This document shows, in pieces, positions 22,921 to 35,199 of a stretch of 64,000 bases of DNA. Positions within the stretch are counted from its first letter, which is position 1. The number at the start of each line of letters is the position of its first letter. The stretch comes from Chaetoderma sp. LZ-2023a. Lineage: Eukaryota; Mollusca; Caudofoveata; Chaetodermatida; Chaetodermatidae. The stretch spans positions 56,173,380-56,237,379 of the forward strand of contig CM067370.1 of assembly GCA_034401795.1 (NCBI GenBank), read 5' to 3'. Below the pieces are notes generated by a model. It saw only the letters and a program-made list of their open reading frames with translations, had not been told where the DNA came from and ran no database searches. Made by a program: the position numbers and the translations under genes.

Positions 22921-25750
22921 CTGAAAAGGTTAAATGTTCATCGCCTAAGTGTGATCACCATCACCCCTCTGAATTCGCTGGGCACATGTGCCTTAAATGT
23001 ACTACATGCACTCGTAACGTTATGTGCGGTATTTGCAAGGGGTGGTCGCCTTCTTTGCAAAAGATTTTCTTCAAAGATTTCATTTCTAAAACGCAGGTGA
23101 CCACTGATCGCTCCCCTCCTATTGCTGCAAAGGGCAAACAATCTAGCCCTCCTAAATTAGAAAAAGAAAGAACTCCTGCAGCAGTGGAAGGGGGCTTCCA
23201 TCTTCAAGTCAGAATAGCGATGCGGTTATGGCTCTTTTCGCATGTTTTGAGTCGTTTGCCTCTGTCTTAACTCAGTCTTTGGACGAACGTATTTCTACGG
23301 CAATTCGAGCAGCAAAGGTGGACAGTGACTCGGATGAATCCGTTCCGAATCCTAAAGACTATGTCTGTAAGTGGGGGAAACCTGTGTCCCTCACCACGAG
23401 ACAGGTGGCGAGTCCTAAAGACAAGAAAAAGGATAGCAGGAAGAGAATGGTGGGCTTGTGCAGATCACCAAATTCTCAAACCCACAAAAATCTTGGGCCA
23501 GGCAAGACCCTGAAGTGGTGGTGCCGGACGTGTCCAGTTCACAGATTGTCAATGTCAAAGTCTTGGCCATTCCAGTCATGCGCAAAGTTCGTAGGTCTCC
23601 TGTTTTAATTTCTGCTGGTTGCGAGGATAGTTCGATTGTTTCTTCCGGTCCGTGTTCTTCTGGTTTCTCCATTTCTGGGTATTCTGTTGCTCTGGGTCTG
23701 CAGGACCTGGGTCAACTGGCGACTTCCGTTTCCGGTTCCCGCTCTTCCACTTCCTATCTGACTTCCGGTGTGGCTGCGCTTCCGGGTCTTTAAGATCTTG
23801 GTCAGCTTCCGCCTGGAGCTTCTGGTTAAAGTAGTTCCGTTTCCGGTCTGGGTTCCAGTTTAACTTCTGGGTTTGCTGTTCATTCGGGTCTTTATGATCC
23901 TAGTCAGCTTCCGGTGTCAGCTTCTGCTTCCAGTTCTTCCGCTTCCCACTTGGCTTCCGGTTTTATTGATCACTCGGTTCGGCATGATCCTGGTCAATTT
24001 CCGGTTCCAGCTTCCGGTCTTCGCACTTCCGTTTCTCATACGACTTCCGGTCCGACTGATCTACAGGGTCTGTAGGATCCGGATCAGTTTTCTACTTCCG
24101 TTTCCGGTTCGTGTATTTCCGGTCCTTCATTGACTTCCGGTTTTTCAGCTGATAGTAATTCGATGCCTTCTTTTTTATTCTTCTGTTAAAGGTGTTCCTG
24201 ATTCTCATGTTTCTGATCAATCTTTTTCTGATTCTTCTTGACTTCCTCAGGTACAGGATTTTGGTGCCTCTTCTGGAGTTTTTTCGTCTGAATAGTCGTT
24301 CCTCTTGTGTCGCCGGTCCTTCCAGTTTTCGTGATGCTGTTTCTGGTTTTGTTTCCCCTGGTGTTCGCTCTACCTCTGCGCCTGGATCCTCTTCTCGGGT
24401 TCATTTTGATAGGGCTTTTATCTCTTCTTCCTCTTCCTCTTTGTCGGCTAAAGACCTTTCAGGATGTTTCTGCCTCTTCCTCTCTTTCCATCTTTGCGTC
24501 CTCCTTCAGGTTTTCCCCGTCTTCTGGTGTTCCTCAGGGTTCTTCTTCCTTAGGTTCACTTGCTAATTTTCCTTCATCCTCTTCTTCCTCCTCTTTTGAA
24601 TTTTCGGATCCTATAATATCTGTAATGCTTTCTCCTGAGTTAGTTTCAGATTCTAGATTCTGTTTTGAGTTGTCAGAGATCCCTCTCTCCATCGTTCTTT
24701 CATTTCGGCTCGACGTTCAATCGTGTCTGGTTTTTTCAGCCAGCGGCTTAGATCATCTGTCCTCTTCCATTCAGGAGGTTGGTGTAGAATCTGTTCTTTC
24801 TGATCAATTTTCTTCAGTGTCTGATTCTCTACCTTCTGTTTCCCCTCATGTTCTTTATAATTATCTTTCTGCTGAGTCTGCTAGAGCTCCTGAATCTTAT
24901 GCTTCTGAATATGTTTTCCTTTCTTCCTCATCCTCTCCTTTGCACCCTTCTTTGATGGTCCCAAAGTCGGGCAGTGTCAGGGAGTTGAAGAGGTTTTACC
25001 CAACGCGGGCATCCTCCGATGACTGGTCATCTCACAGGTGGATCACGGAGAAACTTTCTGTTCCGCTTAAGGACGAATATGATTCTGATCATCCTTCCTA
25101 TGGTTCTGCACTTTCTTCTTCTGAGGCTTCTTTTTCTCCTCCACAGGTCCCTATCGATAATTTGGTTATTGATATGTTGGATTTTTATGTGAATGACTTT
25201 TTGTCTAATGAATTTCCTTTGGCTCCAAAATCTGATGCACCGGTTCTGGTTCCAAAGGATGATTTTTTAAAGGTAGCCTCTACTCAATCTGTTGTCGGTC
25301 TGGCTTGGGACATTATTTCTCAATTTACCTGGTTGTTCTCGTAATTCCTCCTCGATTGATATTTTTAAGTGGAAATCGCTGTGTAGAGCTCAGTTAAAAT
25401 CTGCAATTGTCTTGACTCTTCTTACTGAGGCTGTTTTAGTTGCTCAGGATCATGGCGAGCAGATTCCTGCAGCAGATGTTTCTCGTGGTTCACTTAATTC
25501 TGTTTGTCATTCTTTAGGTTTCATTACTTCCAAGAGGAGATCCAGGAAGCTTCAGGATGCTTGTATCTCTAGAATCTTAAGCAGAATTTAATTTTAGCCC
25601 CTTAGTTTGGCCAAAACATCTTTGGCCTTTGTTCCTCGGGCCTCATCTGGGCTGAGTCTGCGCGTCTTAAGTCCACCAAGGAGATTTCGGCTCAGATTTC
25701 AGTGTCTAAGACCCCTAGAAAGAGAGATTCTTCCTCGCCAATTTGCCCAG
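22921..25750 (+). pseudogene. DIRS family-2 gag remnant with N-terminal Cys/His motif
   Basis: After a possible splice acceptor (GAAATCAG, 22920) the frame reads 'VKCSSPKCDHHHPSEFAG', then 'HMCLKCTTC' and 'MCGICKGW'. This spaces C-x4-C-x10-H-x-C-x2-C-x2-C-x5-C-x2-C-x2-W over 22935-23045, the same pattern as the gag of the complete DIRS. The middle (23600-24600) is Ser/Phe/Pro-rich low-complexity sequence with TTCCGGTT repeats and frameshifts. A conserved part runs 24900-25600 ('YPTRASSDDWSSHRW', 'FYVNDFLSNEFPLAP'). The same family recurs, more decayed, at 35200-36960. Gag function (nucleoprotein) is inferred from position and the Cys/His motif. Confidence 0.65.
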
Positions 25751-25825
25751 CGGCCATTTTGGATTTCGGCCGATTTCAGGAAAAGTTTGTTCAAGAGGAC
25801 TTGATTGACCAAATGGTTCGGTGAT
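25750..25825 (+). mobile_element. Fragment of Helentron-like family C at the gag junction
   Basis: GGCCATTTTGGATTTCGGCC, GAAAAGTTTGTTCAAGAGGA and CTTGATTGACCAAATGGTTC match internal family C sequence (compare 55676-55830). It lies exactly between the family-2 gag and the family-1 DIRS sequence. Confidence 0.6.
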
Positions 25826-25829
25826 TAGG

Positions 25830-28500
25830 CGATGCTGCATTGTGGCTGGTCAATACCAACAATACGGTGTGGTGCCAAAGCTGAGCGCGAATGTCCGCGC
25901 AGCGCTTGGCGAAGAGACATGGCCAAGCTCCTGTCCTGACACAGCAAACACCGCATTGCGTGATGCAGAGGAGAGCTCAAGAGCATCCATAGCGGCGTTC
26001 TCGCACGTCTCCCAGCTGTTTCAGGGGATAGTAACAGCTTCTGCATCGTACCAGACAAGCCCCGTCTCAGTCCAGAGAGCCATCCAGGATGGAATAAACC
26101 TGGCTCTGGACTGCATGACACTCAGTAACTAGAAGTGTCCGGGTGAGGCGCACTTTTGGGTTGGACAATTTGTGCCTGTCCCAGGATTTGTACAACAGGC
26201 TGCTATGGATGCTTATGTCAAGTCCTTGTCTTTTTGGACGTCAGGCATGTAGGCACCTCCAAGAAACGGTCACTCTAGTTAAAAACCAGAGGACACTACA
26301 CGAACAGTTCGAGGTGCTCCCGTCCTCAGCTGACAGCAGGCCCGAGGTGCCTCTGGTCATATCAGAGGCCGGCCACAGGTGCAGCATAGGCCACGGCCAT
26401 GTCAGCACAGGCCTTCGGTGTATGTGCGCGAATGTGCATGTGTGCGCGAACGAGCGCGCAGCCGCCCGTGCACCAAGGTACGGATCTGGATGTGGTAAAC
26501 GTGCTTGATGGGCTGGTTACTACTGGGACCATTGCAGTGTTTCTAGAACCAGAGACAGTGCCACTCTTGCATTGCTTATGTCTATCTCTCCCTAGGTGGA
26601 CCCGTGATGGGGGTCGATTGACCCTTCACAAGCAGGAGTTGGAGCAGTTAACTCAGGACCGCTTAGTCTTGCGATGGCTTTCAATCGGCTACCATCCCGA
26701 TTTGATAAAAGGACCACCATCGCATGTCTCTGATCCCGATCTGGACTCAAAATCCAAGAGATCCAGATCAACGGTTGTGTATCGAGGAAACCCATTCCCT
26801 CATACAAAAAGGAGAAATTCAACCGGCACAAAATTGCCCGGGCTTCTATTCAACCATATTTCTAGTGACAAAGAGCACTGGAGGGTGGAGACCAATTCTC
26901 AACCCCAAGCCATTGAACAAGTTCATAGACACACCAAATTTCAAGATGGAAACAATCAAAACTATGTTGGTGGGGTTGGAGAAGGGGATGTGGATGGCAT
27001 CAATAGATCGGAAGTATGCTTACATCCACATTCGTATTGCGAGGGGTTTTTGCCGGTTCCTGAAATTCACATTTCAGGGCCGGTAGTGAGAATTCAGGGT
27101 TCTACCCTTTGGAATTTCAATGGCTCCTTCACTGTCTTCACCAGGGTGTTCCTTGCTATCACAGCATACCTCTGCAGGAGAAGCATAGCAGTCCACCCTT
27201 ACATAGACGACTGACTGTTGAAAGCATGGAATCAGGAAAGTCTATCAGCAAATCTGGAGATATTTTTTAAAACTCTCACAGACTTAGGCTGGATAGTCAA
27301 CTTTCAGAAATGAGAGCTGACACCATCCCAGAAGTTAGTTTACCCGGGCATGTTCTTCGATCTAGAGATAGGATCTATTTATCCTCCTCAGGAGAGAGTA
27401 GAAATACTCATCTCAGTAATACAGTCATTGTGCAACATTCATCATATACTGGCACAGGTTTACTTGAGAATGCTGGGGTTGATGGTTTCATTGCAGGTGG
27501 CCTTACGCAGGCAGTGTATCCAGTTATTTCTCATGAAACAGTGCACCCAGAGTACAGGATCACGACTCAAAGGTGTCAATGTTGGAACCTCTTATTCACC
27601 ACCTCCAATGTTGGATGAGTAGAGAGAATCTCCTGGCGGGGTTGATGCTCACCCCTCCCCACCCTCAAGTAACGATGTATACGGATGCATCTATGGTGGT
27701 ATGGGGAGCTTGCCTGGAAGAAGACACAGTATTAGGGCTTTGGAATCTGGATCAGTCACGGGAACATATCAAATGTACTGGAATTACGGGCAGTAATCCT
27801 GGGCTTAGAACATTTCGTGGGGAAACATCAGGGCAAGATAGTTCTAGTTCGATCAGACAATTCAACAGTAGTGACTTACATGAATCGCCATAAACTGCCA
27901 TGGTTGAATGAAGTCGCCCAGTCTCTGTATGATGACATGGAAACTGCTTTACTGGTGTCTAGATCACATGATCGCCTTGAAAGCAACTCATATTCCGGGA
28001 AGGCTAAATCTGCTAGCATTTCCTGAGAGTATGCAAAAATGAAGCCCTTTCGTCCGATGTCCTATAGTACATTAGCATTTGTACTTGGAGAGGATATGGG
28101 ACATTGAGGTCATAGCCTCTCCTTTTCCCAAAGGAGGTGTGGGGGAGCGCATTTGACATATGGTCATTACTTTCAACCATTGTTTGTGTTATCCGATGTT
28201 CAACTCATTTCCTGATTGTTTTTAACACAATTTCAGATGTTCATGCTTCATGTGCAAAAGGTGCTTGTGATGAGCTGGTCTTTGGACCTTGCCTCCTCCC
28301 GCCGAATTCACTTACGAATTCTGGAAATATCAGAGTGTTAGGGAGGTACATGTAAGTATACTCTTGAAGTGAAATAAATGAAATCACAGATTTTTTTTTG
28401 AACGAGAGAGTTGATACTTACCTCCCTAACACAGACCCGGCCTCTCCGCCCCCTCAGAGGCTCAGTGTTCAGGCTCTTTAGTTGCATGTGTCGGCCAATA
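25830..28500 (+). pseudogene. Family-1 DIRS deletion derivative (gag end, RT, RNase H, 3' end; no recombinase)
   Basis: It starts inside gag (matching 42265), continues through the RT ('FYSTIFLVTKSTGGWRPIL' at about 26841, 'HPYIDD' at about 27190 with the next Trp codon changed to a stop) and into RNase H ('YTDASMVVWGACLEEDTV' at about 27680, 'VRSDNSTVVTYMNR' at about 27847). At about 28026 it jumps from RNase H to the 3' untranslated region (matching 46205), so the whole recombinase gene is missing. The internal complementary region is retained at about 28344-28440. The right terminal repeat ends after a few bases near 28500. Several stops and frameshifts make it non-coding, but without its own recombinase it could only ever have moved in trans. 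Confidence 0.83.
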
Positions 28501-28780
28501 GTCAAATTTCAATTAATTTTATGATCTATTGCACTGTTTAAGTATAATGACCTCACTTCGGAGTGAGGGAAAATATGTTAGCCAGCCCGATAACGAGATT
28601 AAATGACGCCTCAGTCTAAAACACGCCACCGCTTGCTATGACGTCACACCGGGAATAGTGCTGTGAGCTGGGTCAATATTTTTCTGTCTTTAGTCAAAGA
28701 TAACGTATTTTAAAACGTGCATTTAACGGGATAGGCTTCACATACCATAACATAATTATCTCAGGTTGAAGCTAATTATT

Positions 28781-29710
28781 AGTCCCCTACCAGTAAAACC
28801 GGGGGGACTATAGGGTTGCACTCCGTCTGTCCGTCTGTCTGTCCGTCTGTCACAGTGGGTTTTCCACACTTTATCGCAGTCCTTCAAGATATTATACTGA
28901 AAATTGCTACATAGCTTTTTTATGAGAAGTTACAGACCAAGTTCGAGTTTCAGGTGTATGCGTAAATATTTGATGGAGTTATGCCCCCATTTCGACTTAT
29001 GAAATATGAAAAATATCAGCTTTCCGCACTTTTTTTCCGCACTCCTTCAAGATATTTAAGGAAAAATCAGTTCCATCGCTTTAGTATAAGGCGTTACAGA
29101 GCATGTTCGAGTTTCAGACATTTTCATCAATTTTTCACGGAGTTATTTCGACTTATGAAATACAAAATATATTATTTTTCCACACTTTTCGCAGTCTTTC
29201 AAGATATTATACTGAGAATTGCTACTCCTTCAAGATATTTAAGCGAAAATTGGTGCATCGCTTTAGTGTAAGGAGTTACAGAGCAAGTTCGAGTTTCAGA
29301 CATTTTCGTCAATTTTTCATGGAGTTATGCCCCCTTTCGACTTATAAATATTAGTTTTCCGCACTTTTTTTCGCAGTCTCAAGGTATTATACTGGGAATT
29401 GCTACATTGCTTTGTTATGAGAAGCTACAGTCCAAGTTCGAGTTTCAGGCGTATGCATAATTTTTTGATGGAGTTATGTCCCCTTTCAACTTATGAAATA
29501 CAAACATATCAGCTTTCAAGACTTTCCTTCTCCTTCACCATATATAACTGAGACTTGGTTTATTGCCATTTTATGAGAAGTTACAGATCAAGTTTGAGCT
29601 TCAGCTGCTTTTGACAATTTTTAATGAAATTTCTGACTGTCAATCTCTAAAGATTTATATCACCAGGTAGGGGACATGTATTGCAAAGCAATACTTACAG
29701 AATGCTTGTT
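28781..29710 (+). mobile_element. Helentron-like non-autonomous element, family D
   Basis: It begins AGTCCCCTACCAGTAAAACC with a CCGGGGGGACT stem. Near the right end is GGTAGGGGAC, the exact inverted counterpart of GTCCCCTACC. Then come the hairpin GTATTGCAAAGCAATAC and the terminus AATGCTTGTT. The interior has a CTGTCCGTCTGTC stretch and three to four imperfect repeats of a block with TTATGCCCCCTTTCGACTTA-like and GAGTTTCAGACATTTTC words. No protein frame. Plan matches families A and C. Confidence 0.72.
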
Positions 29711-30520
29711 CTTCAAGAGATAAAATAAATTACGATGCTTGAAAATCTATTAGGATAATAAATGGTTTTATGGGTGGCTATATTCGCATATTAATAGGCC
29801 TAGGCTACAACCCATAAACATTGAGCAATAAATAATGAACACAATCGGCAATATTCAATGTATGGGGCAAATAATCTTTATGGACTAACAGTAGTAGGCC
29901 TAATTGCGGATCCAATAATGCCATCCTTGAAAACATCCGGATTGGTAAAGGTCAGAGATGAATGGGTGTGAGTGTGATGAGGTGTGTGGGAGAGGTTGAG
30001 GATGGCTGTATGTGGTAGGCTTACATAAATTTGCGCACATGCCGTTTTTCTGCTCTCTGATTTAAATATGCCCGTATTGGCATGAATAATGTAAGTATTG
30101 AAACATTATTCCTTGGTCATTGTTTTCATGCATAAATGCAATCTAGAATTTTGCTAAAATAGTGCAATTATTCATATCTGAAAGAAAATGTAGGCTACAG
30201 AGTACAGTTACAATCATTTCTGAAAATGACGAATGTAAAATTGTGTCTTAAGTGGGTTCCAGGAGTGAGTCTCCGTGATTTGACCGTAATTGTTTACCTA
30301 TATGCTATATATTTGCATGAGACAGAGAAATGTATTAACATGTTAGATTCAACAAAGTGGTGTGTGGGGTGATTAGAGGTGGGTGGGGTGGGGTGGGGTA
30401 TGTCACCGAGGGGGGGGGGGGTATGTGGGGTGTCAGCCGCGTCATGCCTGTGACAATTACCACCACTACGGCCCCATTGATCGTTTCCAAAACTTCTTTG
30501 TTTAGACTACATAATTATTA
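29711..30520. other. Intronic sequence without a gene; G-rich runs
   Basis: No coding or RNA gene seen. Two G-rich stretches, 30361-30400 (repeated GGGTGGGG) and 30409-30430 (a run of about 12 G), fit the pattern for G-quadruplex formation. Confidence 0.5.
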
Positions 30521-32374
30521 GCTCACCTGGCCAGAATGGCCAAGTGAGCTTATGCCATGGCGATCGTCTGTCCGGCGTCCATCCGTCCGTCCGTCTATCC
30601 GTCTGTCTGTCAGTCCGTCCGTCAACTTTTTCCTTTAAATGACTCCTTCTCAATAACCACTGCGCTGATTTCAATTATATTTGGCAGGAAGTATCCTTAG
30701 GGTATAGGGATCCAAGTTTGGTCAAACAAAGCCGATCGGCATATTTGGCCGGTGGCCATCTTGGATTTTGGCAGATTTTAGGAAATGGCTTTAAAAATCT
30801 TCTCTGAAACCACTTGGTGGATTTATTCAAAACTCTCGAAATATCATATAGGGCAAGAGGTGAACCAAGTTTGTTCTAAGGAACTTGATTAGCCAAATGG
30901 TTCTGCGGCCATCTTGGATGACCTAGTTTTCGTGAAAACGACTTATTCTGCAGAACCGCTGAACGGATCCGGCGGAAATTTTGGGGATATGATTATGGAC
31001 TAAGGGCCATTAAAGTTTGTTCATGGGAAGTTGATAGGTAAAAAACATGGCCGCCATGGACCAATCAAATTTTAGCGTGTTTGGCTGCCATATTCAATTT
31101 TCAAAATATTCAACAAATCAAGAGCTTTTGAAAATTGAAATTATTGGTTGCACTGGCTTGCAGCAGTGAGACAGTTAAGAAACCAGCTGTTGTTAGCACT
31201 GATATCATCTATTTTCACTCAAACATTGTTCAAAATCACTAATGCAAAAAAAACAGTCCAGAGATTGTTGTCAATATCTCGAAAACTAAATCATTTGACT
31301 GAAAGTCATTGGAAGTGACACTGATGGATGTAAAACTTAAGTAAGATTACCGTATTTCGCTCAATAGTAACGTAGGCTTCTATTAGGACAAGAGGTGTTG
31401 AATTCCCAACCAAGCATCTCTGAGAAAGGGGGTGGGCTTATATTACCGAGTTTTCCAAAAAAGTTTTTCTAAAATTGATACCATGGAAATTCAACGTATT
31501 TTCTCCCGTAAAAATTCCCCACTGCCTACGCCTATGTTTAATGTATACCTCAAAACATCACCGGGGAAGTGAAATTATTTGATTTGAGCGGCTAAATATT
31601 GCGTATCCTTTAATAAAGCTCGTTTATTACATCAAAATTAATCCACAATTTGATATAAAATGGTGTCGCGAAAAATACAAATCACGTGATTCGCCTCCAA
31701 TTGAAGAGTTTATTTTAGAGCGAGTACTCGGATATAAATATTCTGGGATCGGGGACTTGGAACTAGGAAATATCTATATATTATCATTGCGCGAAAGGAA
31801 CTGAGTATTATACTGATATTAAAAAATGGGTACCCGTTTGATAAACTCCCGTTAGCGTATAATATCTTGCGAGAACATGATGCCTCCCATCTCAAGAACC
31901 GCTGGCTCACCAACTTAAGAAGCTATATTGTCGTTCGTAATAATTCAATTTGGATCATTTAATGTTGATCGGCGTTACAAAATTTATGCACATTTTCTCC
32001 CGTCGTTGTTTGGTACATAAATTTGGTCTTAAAATATATTTATAAGGAAGGTATTTAATCACGCCAAGACTGTTTTACGCGCATTTTGACTACAAAAGTG
32101 TGGAATAAACTTTATTATATCTTGAACATACGTGGCCTACTATGAGTATTAACCTAATAGACGGTCGAGATTTACAAATCCGAGGCCTGTATTGGTTTAA
32201 ACGTGATTTATTTGTTCAAATGGAAGCACGATAAGACTTAGAGTCTTATGCCCGTGTCTCCCATACACATACAGATTATTCAAAACTTTTTTACAACAAA
32301 ATGGCGGCAAATCATAATAGTTTAATTAATTGTAGTCTATTGGTGTGCATAAGTATGTGAATGTTGAGTGTGAG

Positions 32375-32466
32375 GTGGGGGAGAGTAGGAAGAAAGACCG
32401 AGACAGAAAGGGAGAGGGGGAAAGGGGGGGGGGGAGAGAGAGGGTGAGAGATAGAGAGAGCGAGGA
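32375..32466. repeat. Polypurine tract (~90 bp)
   Basis: Almost uninterrupted A/G on the + strand, including GGGGAAAGGGGGGGGGGG and GAGAGAGAGGG; such tracts can form triplex DNA. Confidence 0.85.
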
Positions 32467-32582
32467 ATAAGATCAAATGGAAGAATAGCAGAGGTGAGCT
32501 CTAGGTGCTGCCTTCGCCCCGACCTGTACGTGTTGGGCTGCTGTCCATTTACCCCTTAAACTATAAGTTCGCAAACAGGAAG

Positions 32583-32910
32583 CTACTGAAAGCGGTTGGT
32601 GTTAATTATGTATTGACATAACGTATTACAGATCAGTTTGTTCATTTCCAAGTTGGTAGTGTAAGTCCTGTATAGAAGCTGGTTGACTGTAAGATTAGCA
32701 AGAGAAATATCGTTCAAGGCAAGCTGATTTTGGAAAACGACTCTTTGCTCGTTAAAAAGGGCACATTGTAAGAGGTAGTGGTTTGTAGATTCATCATTGT
32801 GCCCACAAGAACAACTGGCAGATTCCGACAGAAAGTTGTCAAATAGATGTCGGTTTAAAGAACTACAACCATTTCGGAGCCTGTATTGACTTCTAGAGGG
32901 GCCGGGAATT
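32583..32910 (-). pseudogene. Non-LTR retrotransposon remnant (C-terminal Cys-rich tail)
   Basis: Reading the - strand, the frame gives 'SQYRLRNGCSSLNRHLFDN', then 'SASCSCGHNDESTNHYLLQC', and ends 'NTNRFQ' at a stop at 32583-32585. The C-x-C-G...E-x2-x-H-Y-L-L-x-C pattern after an 'RLR.GCS.L..HLF' block is the usual C-terminal end of many animal non-LTR reverse transcriptases. Everything upstream is lost, so it is a 5'-truncated piece. The clade cannot be fixed. Confidence 0.68.
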
Positions 32911-33217
32911 TATTAGGGCAGAGATCGGTCTGAAGTAGACACACCCTACACACCCTGTGACACGTTTGTTATTATTATACACGCTATTCTTAAAAATTTG
33001 CTCTTAAGAAAAATTTTCCTTTACAGTCTGCTGAGTTAGGGGGTGGGCTTCTAATACAGAGTTTTGCCGTTTTGAAACTGCTAAGAAATCATTGGAGCTC
33101 ATATGTCAAATTTAGGGGGTGGGCTTCTATTAGATCATAGGATACTATTAGGCGAAATACGGTGGTTGAAATGCCAATGTTCCAGGTGAGCGATACAGGC
33201 CCATTGGGCCTCTTGTT

Positions 33218-34408
33218 TCAATGTTGTGCAAAAGCAAAACTATAGTGAATAAACAAATTTTAAATAGTTAGGTGAACTAAATGTTTTGAGATCGTGAGCG
33301 TATCGTCTTTACGTGTGGTGCAGCTCACAAATGAGTTTACATGCTTCCAAAACAAATACAGAAACATGTTAGTTAGTACCATATGAACACGATGTAAGAA
33401 ACGTTCTGTTGAATGTTTTGAACATAAAATTGGGTTGGAATCCAATTATATTCAAAATATTAAACAGTATGTTTTAAGTTATTTTTAAAATACTGTAGTA
33501 TAGTGACCATTGTATGTGACCCTTCAATGCATGCGGATGACAGTGAAAGCCGTGCTGTCATTGCCTAAAATGTAAACAAACAGTGTGTTTTCGATACTAT
33601 TTTACGTAGACTATAAACAAATATATTAGTTTTATTAATAGATTTATATTTAATTGGCATTTTAGTTAATTTTAAGCACCGAATTGCTATATTGCAATCA
33701 TAAATTTATTCATGGGCCTATACAATGGTAAATTGTGATGGTACATGCCACAGTGTGCTGGTACACGCCACAGTGTGCTGCTAGTCTGCTACTAACATTG
33801 AAAAAGTTATGCATCTGTGTACATGATCCTACACGTGTGTCTACAGTCTGCGTAAAATCGTTAGTCAATCCAGAGAGATATAAGCTATATATGCATTCGT
33901 ATAGTTGTGTTCCAAAAAGTGTGGTGATGTTTGATTAGATATAGCCTATCCCTGAACCTCGCACCGACCATACTATTCATGATCTACGCCCACATCTGTC
34001 CATGTAGTCTACACGCACACCGTAGGCTATATTGTCTATTGCTCTATTAGAAAAACGTTTAAAGCACATGAGATTACTGAAAATGTATACCGCTGGTATT
34101 TTTGCATAAGCCTACTTTTGCAATTCTCAAACCAAATGGTGTATGTTAACATTATAATGTTAGTCACCATACAGGTCTGTCCTTGAATTGACAAAATATC
34201 ATCCGCTTTTGTGATATTACTGAATCTTTGTGCAACTGTCAAGTTAATCAGAGCAATTGGGTAGCTAGTCCTCACAACAGCTTTACGGCAATTTTTACCG
34301 CCAGTTTGCTAACAATGTGTTGGTGTCCAATTTTCGCACCAACTTTTATTTTTTAAAGAAGTTATGTTTGGCTAAGCCTTTTGAATGCTTATTTTTGCAT
34401 TCATTTTT
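33218..34408. other. Intronic AT-rich sequence, no feature recognised
   Basis: Only short open frames without recognisable motifs. A tandem ACGCCACAGTGTGCTG pair lies at about 33745-33785. Confidence 0.5.
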
Positions 34409-34669
34409 GTCTCGCATACAAATCAGAAAGTGAGACATATGTATCACTTTTCCAATGGTAGCAGCGATGGCATCAACAATGTTTTTACATTTTGTAAAAC
34501 ATCTCAGCTTTTATTTTAGCCTCAATGAATCGTATTGCAACTAAACTTGGCTACGTGGTTGACTATACTGTTAGGAAGCAGCATGATGATAATGAGGTCA
34601 CACGGTCAAAGGTCAAGGTCACTGACAAAACAGAGACAGGCGAGACATTTAATTCCGCGGAATTCTTGT
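34409..34669 (+). mobile_element. Helentron-like family A, minimal copy (261 bp)
   Basis: It has the family A left end (TGTCTCGCATAC..., AGTGAGACATATGTATCACT), less than one internal repeat unit, and the complete right end: GGCGAGACA, AATTCCGCGGAATT, CTTGT. It defines the element boundaries independently of the minisatellite core. Confidence 0.8.
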
Positions 34670-35199
34670 TTGTTTTTATGTATCCAAGGAGGTGAATGTA
34701 GAAAGATTATGTGTATGTTGGGCTAAGCGTGATCGTTTCACAGTATTGATTATGTGGGACACATTTACGCATTATTTACGATAAATCTCCTATTAGTAAC
34801 AGCATCCCTAATTGAAGTCGCATATTTTCGGGGTTGAACCATTTTAATTTCTTAACAGTTTTAAAACAGCAAATGTACCTAATAAAAGTTGCATTGAAAT
34901 TTCAGCAATTTGTGTAAAGACAATTTTTTTCTGTGAATTAAATAACTTACATTTGTCAAATAAAAAGAAATTTGAAAACAAATTTTGCAATACCTTCACA
35001 TCATCAGCATTGAAATTATAGCACTTCCTTACCTGTATATGAAACAACTATCAACGAAAAATGGGCCTTGGGAACGAGCACACGTGATAAACATCGACAT
35101 CCCAAGCCTTGGTACCAGGTATTGAGTCCGGTAGGATCATATCAGAAGGCACTCTTTCTAAAAGTGACTAAATAGATTCTGATCACCGAATTGGGGTGA

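Larger units (their letters stand above)
31350..33164. mobile_element. DNA-transposon-like insertion with CCGTATTTCGC inverted ends
   Basis: Left end CCGTATTTCGCTCAATAGTA and right end (reversed) CCGTATTTCGCCTAATAGTA are inverted repeats of about 20-22 bp; both ends also share a GGGGGTGGGCTT block further in. No transposase frame. No clear target duplication. It contains a non-LTR remnant on the - strand and a polypurine tract. Confidence 0.6.
30521..33217 (+). mobile_element. Helentron-like non-autonomous element, family C copy 1, with a nested insertion
   Basis: Left end GCTCACCTGGCCAGAATGGC includes the hairpin GGCCAGAATGGCC. Near the right end is CCAGGTGAGC, the inverted counterpart of GCTCACCTGG, then the hairpin AGGCCCATTGGGCCT and CTTGTT. 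The body aligns with copy 2 at 55465-56736 (GTTTGTTCAAGGGAACTTGA, CCATCTTGGATTTTGGC). Between about 31350 and 33164 it is interrupted by another element. Confidence 0.78.

Noticed and set aside
24307-25344. 345-codon Ser-rich frame as a host protein
   Set aside because: It lies between a DIRS gag Cys/His motif and DIRS sequence and has a decayed second copy at 35200-36960; it is family-2 gag.
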